A stretch of DNA of 64,000 nt from Gracilaria domingensis (Eukaryota > Rhodophyta > Florideophyceae > Gracilariales > Gracilariaceae). The stretch lies in NCBI GenBank assembly GCA_022539475.1, contig VCMS01000073.1, positions 1-64,000 of the forward strand, written 5' to 3'. The position numbers and the translations under genes were made by a program. The number at the start of each line of letters is the position of its first letter. Positions within the stretch are counted from its first letter, which is position 1. Shown piece by piece: positions 52,901-61,352 of the stretch. The notes under the pieces were generated by a model. The model was not told the origin of the DNA, searched no databases, and saw only the letters and a list, made by a program, of their open reading frames with translations.

Positions 52901-55689
52901 TTTCGTTCATCAATAAGAGCCTGGCTTACTGACGAACCTACTGTTTTCACGGCTTCAAAACCGAAGCGTACGACACTCGCACCACGCTGGCGATGAACAG
53001 TGAAGCCAAGCCCTGAGCTGTTAACAGATGGTGGAAGAATGCAAACGCCAAGCATTCTTGCATCTGCTAAATAGCGTACTAGCTTCTCGGACTGCTGCAT
53101 ATTGGATGTCAAGATGGCAGCGGAATACTCAACTGGATAGTTGGCCTTTAGAAAGGCTGTTTGATACGTCAAGTACGCATATGCAGTAGAGTGGGATTTG
53201 TTAAAGCAGTATTCTGCAAACTTCACCATCATATCGAACAACTTCTCAGATACACCATTCGATATTCCTCGTTCTTCTGCGCCTTTTACAAATCTCGGGC
53301 GCTCTTTCTCCATATCCTTCAACTTCTTCTTTCCCATTGCTCTACGAAGAATGTCCGCCTGTCCTAAACTGTAGCCCGCAAGATCTCGAGCTATACGCAT
53401 GATTTGTTCCTGATAGACCATGATACCATAAGTCTCCTTCAGTATGGGTTCAAGAAGTGGATGGTCATATTCTATAGGATCCAAACCATGCTTTCGACGA
53501 ATAAACTTCGGAATCAAACCAGCATCTAGCGGCCCAGGTCGGTATAGAGCAAGAATCGAAGATATGTCTTCTAACGAGGTGGGTCGAAGCTCCCGAACGA
53601 TGTTCCGCATACCTGAAGATGCGTCCAATTGGAAGATGCCGTCCAACTCTCCTTCGGAGAGTAATTTGTATGTCTTTTCGTCGTCAAGAGGAAGCGCGTC
53701 AACAGAAAACTCAAGATTCTCATCATTCCCTTGCTCGTGTCTCCCTTGCCTGATAAACTCCAAGGCCCTCTCTATTACGGTTAAACTCTTTAAGCCTAGA
53801 AAGTCCATCTTTAGCAACCCAACAGACTCGACATCCTCCATCGCATATTGTGTGATGGTTTCCCCGTGTTTCGCTTTCGTTAATGGAACTATGTCCGTCA
53901 AAGGATTTGCGGAAATGACGACACCCGCCGCGTGAATGCCAAATGTCTTGTTAGTTCCTTCGATACGCTGGGCTTTGTCCAACCACTCTCGATATTCTGG
54001 ATGGCCTTCCACAGCCGTTTTGAAGTCCTTACTAGATGGCTTCTTCGAAAGCAAATCCTTTAAGGTCGCCGGTTTCCCTCGACTTACTGGGATAAGCTTG
54101 GCCAGTCGGTCTGCTTCTTTGTACGACACATTATGTACTCGAGCAACATCTTTCAGTACGGCTTTGCTGGTCAGTCGGTTGAACGTGATGATTTGCGCCA
54201 CGCGGCTCTGACTGTAACGCTCAGTGACGTACGCAATGACCTTTTCTCTCCCATCGACTGAAAAGTCTGTGTCAATATCAGGCATGCTCTTTCGCTCGAT
54301 GTTGAGGAATCGCTCAAAGAGCAAGTTGAATGGAATCGGGTCTACATCCGTTATTCGCAACGCGAATGCAACAAGAGATCCGGCTGCGGAACCCCTACCA
54401 GGTCCAACCGGGATATTGTTAGTCCTTGCAAAACAAATGTAATCCCATACAACCAGAAAGTATGACGAGAAACCCATGCGGCGAATCATGTCCAGTTCGA
54501 GGTCCAGACGTTCAATGTAGGTGCGCTCCGATCCTTTTGAGATCAAACTAGACTTGATTCTCGCTTTCAATCGTTCCTGTAGTCCCAATTGAGCTACATG
54601 TCGCAAGTAATCATCATGAGAGCTGCCAAAGTTGTTTGGTATAGGAAAATCCGGAATTCGAGTCGCACCGAATAAGTTATAGGGTTCAACTTTCTCTGCC
54701 ACCCGAAGTGTGTTACAAAGAGCCTCGTCAACCGCGTCTCGCGGCAGATGATCCACGAAGCATTGGCGCATTTCATCGATGGACTTGAAATACTCGGTTC
54801 CGGAATAGCGCAACCGATTTTCGTCAGATAATCGTTTCCCCGTTTGAATGCATATTAGAGCGTCATGAGCTTCAGCATCGAGACAATTGGTGAAATGACT
54901 GTCGTTGGTAGCTATAACCTTAATCGAAAGCTCCTTGGATAGCTGTATCATGACAGGATTAACTTTCTTATCCTCCTCACTCCCGTGATCCTGTATTTCG
55001 AGGTAAAAGTCGTCTCCAAAGACATCATGAAACCAGCTAGCCACAGCGCGAGCTGAATCTACGTCGTCATTAAGAATTGCTTGGGCTATCTCCCCACCGA
55101 GACAGGCGCTGGAAACGATAAGACCTTCGCGATATTGATACAGTTGCGCCTTGTTTATACACGGCCTGGCAAAGATTCCCTTTCCTACCACACCTTCAAG
55201 GTGCGCCAGAGTCGTAAGTTTGACCAGATTTCTGTACCCAACATCGTTCTTGGCCAAAACAATAAGATGGTACCGTTTGGGACCTTTTCCATTCGGTTGT
55301 CCATTCGGAACATCATTAACCACGTACATCTCATTGCCGATAATTGGCTTCACCTCGGTGTCGGCACATGCCCGGACAAGTTGAACGGCGCCATATAGCA
55401 CCCCGTGGTCTGTTAATGCTAGCGCTGGAACATCCAATTCAGCAGCCCGGGCCACGAGAGATGGTAATTGGCTAGCACCGTCGAGAAGTGAAAAGTCCGA
55501 ATGCACGTGCAGCGGAACGTACTGGTTCGACGGCAAAATATCACTGCCAGTAGCTTCAGCAGACAATTGCAGCCCCGCAACTACAGTTCTATGCGGCAAG
55601 CGGACAAGCCGTGGCTCTCGGGGTGACGGGTGTGAAGTGCGGTAGGCCAGCGGCAGAGGGGTGAGGAATGCAAAACAGCGCAAGCCCAT
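49945..55689 (-). CDS. DNA polymerase III alpha (DnaE type) with C-terminal hotdog-like extension
   Basis: A single 1914-codon frame, against about 1160 in E. coli. Residues 1-50 are presequence-like (MGLRCFAFLTPLPLAYR). A PHP domain starts near 60 (LHVHSDFSLLDGASQLP). The polymerase core has GPGRGSAAGS near 428, the catalytic PDIDTDFSVD near 469, FGIHAAGVVIS, YGIMVYQEQIMRIA and NKSHSTAYAYLTYQ. Helix-hairpin-helix and OB-fold regions reach about 1330. An acidic, Ser-rich linker follows to about 1600. The last 300 residues look like two hotdog folds of the ACOT type, with segments VVAGITGIS and VVSVDSITVSNPAILHG, but the HGG motif and acidic catalytic residue usual in active enzymes are not seen. 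It likely copies organelle DNA. No intein or intron is present. Confidence 0.9.
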   Translation of the reverse strand: MGLRCFAFLTPLPLAYRTSHPSPREPRLVRLPHRTVVAGLQLSAEATGSDILPSNQYVPLHVHSDFSLLDGASQLPSLVARAAELDVPALALTDHGVLYGAVQLVRACADTEVKPIIGNEMYVVNDVPNGQPNGKGPKRYHLIVLAKNDVGYRNLVKLTTLAHLEGVVGKGIFARPCINKAQLYQYREGLIVSSACLGGEIAQAILNDDVDSARAVASWFHDVFGDDFYLEIQDHGSEEDKKVNPVMIQLSKELSIKVIATNDSHFTNCLDAEAHDALICIQTGKRLSDENRLRYSGTEYFKSIDEMRQCFVDHLPRDAVDEALCNTLRVAEKVEPYNLFGATRIPDFPIPNNFGSSHDDYLRHVAQLGLQERLKARIKSSLISKGSERTYIERLDLELDMIRRMGFSSYFLVVWDYICFARTNNIPVGPGRGSAAGSLVAFALRITDVDPIPFNLLFERFLNIERKSMPDIDTDFSVDGREKVIAYVTERYSQSRVAQIITFNRLTSKAVLKDVARVHNVSYKEADRLAKLIPVSRGKPATLKDLLSKKPSSKDFKTAVEGHPEYREWLDKAQRIEGTNKTFGIHAAGVVISANPLTDIVPLTKAKHGETITQYAMEDVESVGLLKMDFLGLKSLTVIERALEFIRQGRHEQGNDENLEFSVDALPLDDEKTYKLLSEGELDGIFQLDASSGMRNIVRELRPTSLEDISSILALYRPGPLDAGLIPKFIRRKHGLDPIEYDHPLLEPILKETYGIMVYQEQIMRIARDLAGYSLGQADILRRAMGKKKLKDMEKERPRFVKGAEERGISNGVSEKLFDMMVKFAEYCFNKSHSTAYAYLTYQTAFLKANYPVEYSAAILTSNMQQSEKLVRYLADARMLGVCILPPSVNSSGLGFTVHRQRGASVVRFGFEAVKTVGSSVSQALIDERNLRGPYRSIVDLINRVDLRVLNKRAIAALIQAGAFDELHPNRRIRRILLDKFDNMLSLRRKLRDKRKRWENKNAPSKDMEELSELERTSWEESEIELARASEDEPDFTDLERLSGEKSSIGFYASGHPLENLQEVAKFLGCTRVDLIVGEGADATSELEGSEILETVASALPNDADVMILSCVTELKKVTTAKGRKMARWMIEDSTSRVGAVVFPGQYEVVEQTLRRSYDGLEYQSEEADAQYVVQEDARVIVWGKIDTESSGTAQVVVDDVQRIEDVRVVVVTARYTPTRSKSESLEVLRNIVKDVLGEGYRGQDSNGTYAKRRRWIKSKPLHEKNRVPVLLRFLDEEGNTVSTTHVGNDFRFPSNSEALIAELQRRAGVECVEISVWDTLADINGSFMLSFDDVDDQNTTTGDAYEAECSARGAATHSVRETFEGIIVEDCSRLSNESSSLKTNHKPGDRSQEEGLNTNADKVRERLSTALPTAIEVHRSTGTVDAQRESVVKTRFNEDEHRDLSFNEGDDFAWSTSKRAEVINSMKWMPKRDIFSEKVFCAGPRMNDFAPSDAFLRYSEEAKPSLLTASRADEHVRARLEKNLHSTTLDSQVESFSGHQPKIESECFKIGSEDPPENHKLSEAEKKTESHSSCGDIVQSDTFIDSIDETLLSKTSKESSESLLSRYRGLDLKDGMLLDFDSLGFEGLLDAVCLLGGEAARLHTQCECVVAGITGISTSKIVEKNVMLKLKGKPSYVKDKCIYVLIDVREVEPTGGRKRGRSFGPIVVLLISRNKQAPMKTSTKQTQKLIGSTSKCLEKAATIDFDFSRRERKRQYTPQQYLDRSTELQLATDIDGSYETHADCGQILSSMFRIALLCVGRAFEVADEKLHVVSVDSITVSNPAILHGTIVHQSVNAIIFDISLKQVNVQVKSVLSTANGATVQVTAGFMVAHKERHNKFPNVRANDEPLYQHREISECFHGYSRGLRRNGEV

Positions 55690-56011
55690 GGGAAGAGAAG
55701 CACAAAACCTTCAGCAACGAAGACAGCTTTGTAGCAAAGTCTCCCCCAGCTTCTAAATGAAGAGTTGGAATGCGAGGGGATAGACCTATCCCAGTTCCGC
55801 GCGATGTTGGTTTCGCGGGTCTCGTCGCGTGGCGACGATAGAAAAAGTGATCTGAGGCGTTTGCCTACGCGAGATTTTGACAGGCACAAGGCGCAGTTGA
55901 AGATATTGGCGCACATTTTTGACCTCTCACGTGTTGAAATGGCACTCCGTTGTGCAACCGCCGCTGCCACTTCAAACAGCCACCTGCAGATGGGCACGGA
56001 TCAAATCCGCC

Positions 56012-56296
56012 ATGGCTTCGTCATCAACGCCAGCCTCATCCAGCCGCCCGGTGTCGGCGAGTCAGGGCCATGGAAGTACCCCTGCCGATTTCCTTAAGGC
56101 AGTGCTTGGGCGCCCGGTCGTCGTGAAACTGAACACCTCGGTGGAGTACCGAGGAATTCTTGCGTGTCTGGATGGTTACATGAACATAGCGCTGGAGCAG
56201 ACGGAAGAGTACGTCAATGGCGAGCTTAAGAATACCTTCGGCGATGCTTTTTTACGCGGGAACAACGTAATGTATATCTCGGCCACCAGGACATGA
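56012..56296 (+). CDS. LSM6: U6 snRNA-associated Sm-like protein LSm6
   Basis: A 94-aa Sm-fold subunit of the LSm1-7 (mRNA decay) and LSm2-8 (U6 snRNA) rings. A 20-residue Ser/Pro-rich start precedes the conserved body, TPADFLKAVLGRPVVVKLN, then YRGILACLDGYMNIALEQTE (Sm1 motif), and RGNNVMYIS (Sm2 motif). Identity to human LSM6 is high across the fold. ATG 56012 is chosen because upstream residues in the same frame are not family-like. It is divergent from DnaE, with about 320 bp between starts. Confidence 0.94.
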   Translation: MASSSTPASSSRPVSASQGHGSTPADFLKAVLGRPVVVKLNTSVEYRGILACLDGYMNIALEQTEEYVNGELKNTFGDAFLRGNNVMYISATRT

Positions 56297-56620
56297 ATGC
56301 GTATGGACGAGAATATGCTTTTCGTCAGGCACGAATGGGGAGCCGGGGGTCCAACCTCGTGCTCGCAGGACTTGAACTTCACAGGATGTGGATGAGGATG
56401 CAGGATGCCAGTTACACACAATGCGATTCAAACCAGGTGAGAAGCCCCGAATTAGCGCAACGTGACCTTTGATCCCGACCAGTGCCTCGTCGATTGAGAT
56501 CGGAGCAGGGACGACACCATGCACCCGTGAAGATCCTTCATCATAACACTAGGACGGCATGTAACATACCTTTATTTCGTTCCAAATGGCCTATTGAGAG
56601 TAAAACCCATTTACCAACAT
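56297..56620. other. Convergent spacer LSM6 / MutS2
   Basis: 324 bp between two stop codons. No gene, RNA or repeat is seen. It presumably holds both 3' ends. Confidence 0.55.
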
Positions 56621-59479
56621 CTACTGAAGAAATGCTATCGTAACCCCAGTGCCCCCGTCCTCCTGCTCTGCGTATGATATTCGTTCAACTAGTTCATGTT
56701 GTGACAAAAACTCTCTTACTCCATCCCTCAAACGACCAGTTCCATGTCCGTGTATGACCCATAAAGTCCCCATCGCAAGCGCTTTGCTGATTGCCCGGTC
56801 AACTAAAGGCTGGGCCGAATCCACCCTCTGCCCTCTGATGTCAATCGTATTTGCAGCCGTACGTACATTGAGCTGCTTGTTACCCGTCCCGTTCCCTCGC
56901 CTCCGTTTGGACGTGACATTGGAGTGTTTAGCCTTCCTCTGATTCACTGATGCGACTTCCTCGACTTTGACTTTTGCCTTCATCGCTCCAATAGCCACCA
57001 TCAGTTCCTTCTTGCTGAGCTTTTGCACTACCTCTACCTCATTAGCACTCAGCCTGGGAACAATCACCTTATCACCTTCTCTAACATCATCAACGTTGAC
57101 TGATCCCGATGGCACAACTTGCGATGGAGAAGTCTCGGCACCAGGAACTTTCATCTTCCCCAGCTTTTCCGTCGCGCGGCCTGCGGCCTGCGCAGAACCA
57201 CCACCTTTCTGCATCTCCCGAATAACTTTGGCGATTTGTTTCTTTGCCTGCTTCACCTCGAGTTCCATCGCACTCTTCTGGTCCTTTCTAAGCTGCGCCT
57301 CATTCTCCCGTAATCGATGGAGCCGACCCTCCAACTCAGAACGCATTGTCTTCGCTTCTCGTAAAGCGCGTTCCGTATCCTCGCGTGCAGCTTCAGCCGC
57401 GTTCTTATCACGCTCGAGGCTGGATATCATCTTCTCAATATCCACCCGTGAGCTGTCCCCGTTCTCGCCATCGCCTCCCTTCAAAAGAAAGCGTGCCTCC
57501 TCAATGACTGAGGAATTCAAGCCGAGTCGCTCTGCAATAGCAAGAGCATTTGACCTACCCGGTATCCCCCAGATCAACCGGTAGGTCGGCACCATGTTCA
57601 CATCGTCAAACTCCACGCTCGCGTTCTCGAAGAAGAGTGCGGAATTGTCCTTCGCATACTTTAGAGTTTTAAGCTCGCCATGATGTGTGGTAGCAAAAGT
57701 TAGAGCTGCTCGTTGGCCGACGGCCAGATGTCTGAGAATGGACATTCCCAACGCAGCTCCTTCAGCCGGATCCTGTGTATGCAACAGTCGCACAGAACTC
57801 AGAAAGTTAGTAGATTCGTATCAAATTGTAGCAAACACAAAGGCAAGCATACGTACTGTTCCAGAGCCAATCTCGTCCAACAAAACCAACGTCTCTGGCG
57901 TACTCGCGGCCAGGATACGCTTGATTCTCTCAACATGCCCCGAGAAAGTTGACAACGACTGCACAAGCGATTGGTCATCACCAATATCCGCAAGCACGTT
58001 ATTAAAGTAAGGAATCCGGGCACACATAGAACCGTCATCGCCACTTCTCTGCAGCATGCCGGGCACAAACATACCAGCCTTCGCCATGAGCACAGACACA
58101 CCAAGAGTCTTCAACGCGAGCGTTTTTCCACCCGTATTCGGCCCAGTAACACAGACGCATCGAACACCATCCGAGAGCTCATAGCTCGTGGGTATCACAT
58201 CGCGCTTCCACAGCGGCTCTTCGCTTTCCGTTGTTTGCTCGGAGGAAGTTTGCGGCCGTGTAGAGTGCGCTTGTGTCATGGCCCGCCACGACAGCAGTGG
58301 ATGCCGCACGCCCAGCAATCGTAGCGGGTTGGTATCATCAAACTGCACGTCCACGGCATCCAGCTCGTGAGAGGCGCTCGCCTTGGCCGCAGCGACATCC
58401 AGCTGACAAACAACCTCGCTCAAGTGCGCCACATCGTGGCGCAAGGGGGCAACCAAGTCGCTCAACTCCCTCAAAACCTTGTTAATTCTGGCGCGTTCCT
58501 TCGCAGCCAACATACGAAGTCGGTCGTTCAAATGGCGCACCGCTGCGGGCTCCAAGTACGTAGTGCCACCCGACGCACTCACATCATGCACCACAGAGCG
58601 CTTAAAGATGCCTTTTCTCGGCGTCTTGACTGGAATGACAAAGCGGTCGTAGCGCATGGTGATGACGCGTTCCTGCAGGGCCTCAGCATGACTGCTCATG
58701 ATTCGGTTCAGTCGTGAATTGATATCCAAACTAGTGGCGCGAATGTCAGCGCGGATTTCTCGCAAAGGCGGGTCAAACGTATCGACTACCTGTGAAAAGT
58801 CATCAATGAGCTTGTTAATCTTCGACTCCACCTCTGGATACGTGCGCACATCGCTAACAAGCTTCTTCAGAACAAGCAGTCGTTCATCCTCTTCAGCATC
58901 TATGAACCGCCGTATTCTGCGCGCAGCCGCCAGAGTATCCGCAATGCGCCTCAATTCCGCAGCCGTGAGCAGCACGCCTTTCTCGGCTTGCATCAGCGTG
59001 TCATCCACCGCACAAATGCCCCGAAAGTCCATCGTCTTCATCAGCGTGAAATATAGGTAATGAACAGCCCTGGTGAGCGTCAACAGCCGCTCACTCTCCT
59101 CCCTCGACGCCGGAATCTGCATCCCACCGGCCCGCCGCAAGCGCTGTTCCGCCAGCTCGGTGGCAGCATGTCTGGCCACCTGTGCCGACACGGCAGGCCA
59201 GTCCAACAGGCGCAGCGTCTCCTCGACCGGTGTCTCCACTACTCGCGCAGCAGCCCGCCCCGAACGCTCATCCTCGCCAAGAACTAGAAGCGGTGACGGC
59301 TGCACATCATCCCCCACAGCGGCAGACGGCAGCGCGCGCATCACAGGCAAGGGGCGGGGCGTATTGAGGCGTCTGACGCGACGCGCTGCGCGAGGCGCGC
59401 GGTCGAGAGGCGCGATATGCGGGGCGGACGCAATGCATGGTGGGAGCGAGAGCGGCGCGGCGAAGGTCGGCGTGGTCAT
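56621..59479 (-). CDS. MutS2-type ATPase/nuclease, two exons, organelle-directed
   Basis: Exon 1 is 59479-57857 and exon 2 is 57772-56621, giving 924 aa. The N-terminal about 60 residues are Ala/Pro/Arg-rich, like a transit peptide. The core and lever regions lead to the Walker A motif TGPNTGGKT and Walker B LVLLDEIGSGTDP, which is completed only after splicing, then the TTHHGELK and IPGRSNALAIA blocks. A coiled coil, a KOW-like stretch (VREGDKVIVP) and a C-terminal Smr nuclease domain (TIDIRGQRVDSA and IHGHGTGRLRDGV) follow. MutS2 proteins lack the mismatch-recognition domain and act in recombination suppression or ribosome rescue. Plants and algae carry cyanobacterial-type copies in plastids. 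It is divergent from uL2m (271 bp). Confidence 0.93.
57773..57856 (-). other. 84-nt spliceosomal intron of the MutS2 gene
   Basis: On the minus strand it begins GTACGT, contains a perfect TACTAAC branch site (57812-57806) and ends ACACAG. Removing it joins codons for GSGT and DPAEG, restoring the universally conserved Walker B region, and both exon lengths are multiples of three. The strict yeast-like branch site is informative about the host's splicing. Confidence 0.93.
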
Positions 59480-59750
59480 CGGGGCGGGCGGCTGGCGGAG
59501 ATGCAGCCGTCATCTCGCCCACAGCAACGACGCTGCCAGTTCTGCGCAACGGGCGCGTACTATGCGCTCACGTGGGGAGCACATCGAGTGACCCCTCGTT
59601 AGAAAAATTGCGGACGCCGCGGCGAAGACGACAATGCTGATCCGCTCGCTGCTGGCGCCTCGCGTCGCGATGAGGCCTCCCCGCTGATCGGAGCCGCACC
59701 TCCCCACCGCAACCGCGCGATCTGCTGACGAGAGCGCGCGCACGGCTCTG

Positions 59751-60794
59751 ATGGCCGCCTCCCTGGCCACGCTCGCGCGATGGATGTCCCTGCCTCGCCC
59801 GCGCTTCCCCGCCGCGCTGCGGCCCACCGCCGGCCAGGCCGCGGCGCGTGCATCGCCGCGCGCGCCACGCACTCTTCATGACGCCGTGCGCTCCCTGTGC
59901 GACATCACCTGTCCGCGCGTCATCCAACGCAAGCCCACCACGCCCTCCAACCGCCACACGGCGCTCACGGACAAGTCCAAGCTGTACAAGGGCCGCCCGC
60001 ATCCGCGTCTGTCGGTCGGGCTCGCCAGGCGCGCGGGGCGATCCAGCATAACGGGGCGCATCACCGTGCGCCACAAGGGCGGCGGCAACAAGCGCATGTA
60101 CAGAATCATCGACTTCAAGCGGTCGGCGTGGGAGAGCATTCCCGGCGTCGTGCAGCGCATTGAGTACGATCCCAATCGAAGCGCGCTCATTGCGCTGGTG
60201 CGCCATCAGAAGAAGTGCGCCGCCGTCAAGAAGAAGCAACGACCGGATCGCTTTGCGTACATCATCTGCCCGATCGGGCTCCAGATTGGGCAGACCGTCA
60301 TCGCGAGTCGACAGCGCAGGGTCGACGTCAAGGTTGGGAACGCCATGACGCTCCGACACGTTCCGGTTGGCACCGTCGTGCACAACATCGAGCTGCAACC
60401 AGGTCACGGCGCGCAAATATGTCGTGCAGCGGGTACCAGCGCGCGCGTGTTAGAGCGTGACGAGTCGAAAGGTTTGGCGCTTTTGAGGCTTCAGAGCAAG
60501 GAGCAGCGACTAGTGCGACTATCGTGTATGGTTTCAATTGGGCAGGTGAGCAACCCTGAGCACAAGAATCAGAGCTTTGGCAAGGCTGGCCGAATGAGGT
60601 GGAAGGGCATTCGCCCTACTGTCCGCGGAGTTGCTATGAATCCGGTCGATCATCCGCACGGCGGCGGTGAAGGCAAGACTAGCGGCGGTCGCCCTTCGGT
60701 TTCGAAATGGGGCAAACCCACCAAGGGCCATCGTACAAGGAACAAGCGAAAACTTAGTAGCAAGTACATCGTGAAACGCAGGTTCGACAAGTAA
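59751..60794 (+). CDS. Ribosomal protein uL2, bacterial type, probably mitochondrial
   Basis: A 347-aa protein of the large-subunit peptidyl-transferase centre. About 75 N-terminal residues form an Arg/Ala-rich, acid-poor presequence (MAASLATLARWMSLPRPR). The L2 body starts at SKLYKGRPHPRLSVGLA, with RHKGGGNKRMYRIIDFKR, RIEYDPNRSALIALV, and the C-terminal GVAMNPVDHPHGGGEGK holding the conserved His. Bacterial-type L2 outside an organelle genome, with a presequence, fits mitochondrial uL2m; red algal plastid genomes keep their own rpl2 (established knowledge), which argues against a plastid copy. No intron. Confidence 0.92.
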   Translation: MAASLATLARWMSLPRPRFPAALRPTAGQAAARASPRAPRTLHDAVRSLCDITCPRVIQRKPTTPSNRHTALTDKSKLYKGRPHPRLSVGLARRAGRSSITGRITVRHKGGGNKRMYRIIDFKRSAWESIPGVVQRIEYDPNRSALIALVRHQKKCAAVKKKQRPDRFAYIICPIGLQIGQTVIASRQRRVDVKVGNAMTLRHVPVGTVVHNIELQPGHGAQICRAAGTSARVLERDESKGLALLRLQSKEQRLVRLSCMVSIGQVSNPEHKNQSFGKAGRMRWKGIRPTVRGVAMNPVDHPHGGGEGKTSGGRPSVSKWGKPTKGHRTRNKRKLSSKYIVKRRFDK

Positions 60795-61011
60795 ACTGAA
60801 TGAACCCTCGCTTCGGTGGCATCGGTGACAAACTCGTTCTTGTGCTGGCATTTTGTTTGACATCTGAAAATCAAGCCCATTGCCCCTCACGACACGTACA
60901 GTAGATAGCCGATATCTAGTGGAGAGACGAGTCACACTGGCCGAAGTTAGGACTCTCAACAAGGGGCGCGTCACCGAGTTCATTATCCCAACGTCTGGTT
61001 GAACCATTGTA

Positions 61012-61251
61012 ATGGGGATCTTAAGTTCAATATTCACCAGCCCTCTCGGGTTTTACGTCGGCGGCTTCTATTTGTACGTCATGACTAACGCTATCGGCGC
61101 GCGCGCGGATTATCGCGTATGGCGGGCAATGCAACGGGTCAAGCGTGCGGCAGAACTAAGGAAAGCTGCATCCGAGCAGCTAGCTTCTCGTGAAGCTAAC
61201 CGGGTGAAGCTCACACCTCCGAAGAGCGGCGAAGTTAAAGGGAAGACGTAG
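61012..61251 (+). CDS. Small single-span membrane protein, unknown
   Basis: 79 codons with an ATG start, between uL2m and UGGT. A hydrophobic segment at about residues 8-28 (SPLGFYVGGFYLYVMTNAIG) is followed by an Arg/Lys/Ala-rich helix and a Lys-rich tail. The layout resembles small mitochondrial inner-membrane assembly factors, but I recognise no family, so no function is proposed. Being the only credible frame in this gap supports it moderately. Confidence 0.5.
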   Translation: MGILSSIFTSPLGFYVGGFYLYVMTNAIGARADYRVWRAMQRVKRAAELRKAASEQLASREANRVKLTPPKSGEVKGKT

Positions 61252-61352
61252 TGCAGATCGGGAGCAATATGTGAGAGTAATTGGCACTGCATGGAAGAAC
61301 GAATGAATGAACTGTCAAGGCGTGCTTCAGTGTCTGGAAGGCACAAAACCCA

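Noticed and set aside
55765-56097. A 110-codon plus-strand frame overlapping the LSM6 start
   Set aside because: No recognisable motifs; it is out of frame with the strongly supported LSM6 gene.
47146-59479. Bacterial contamination as the source of LigA, DnaE and MutS2
   Set aside because: They alternate with eukaryotic genes (LSM6, HACD), carry presequence-like leaders, and MutS2 has a spliceosomal intron.
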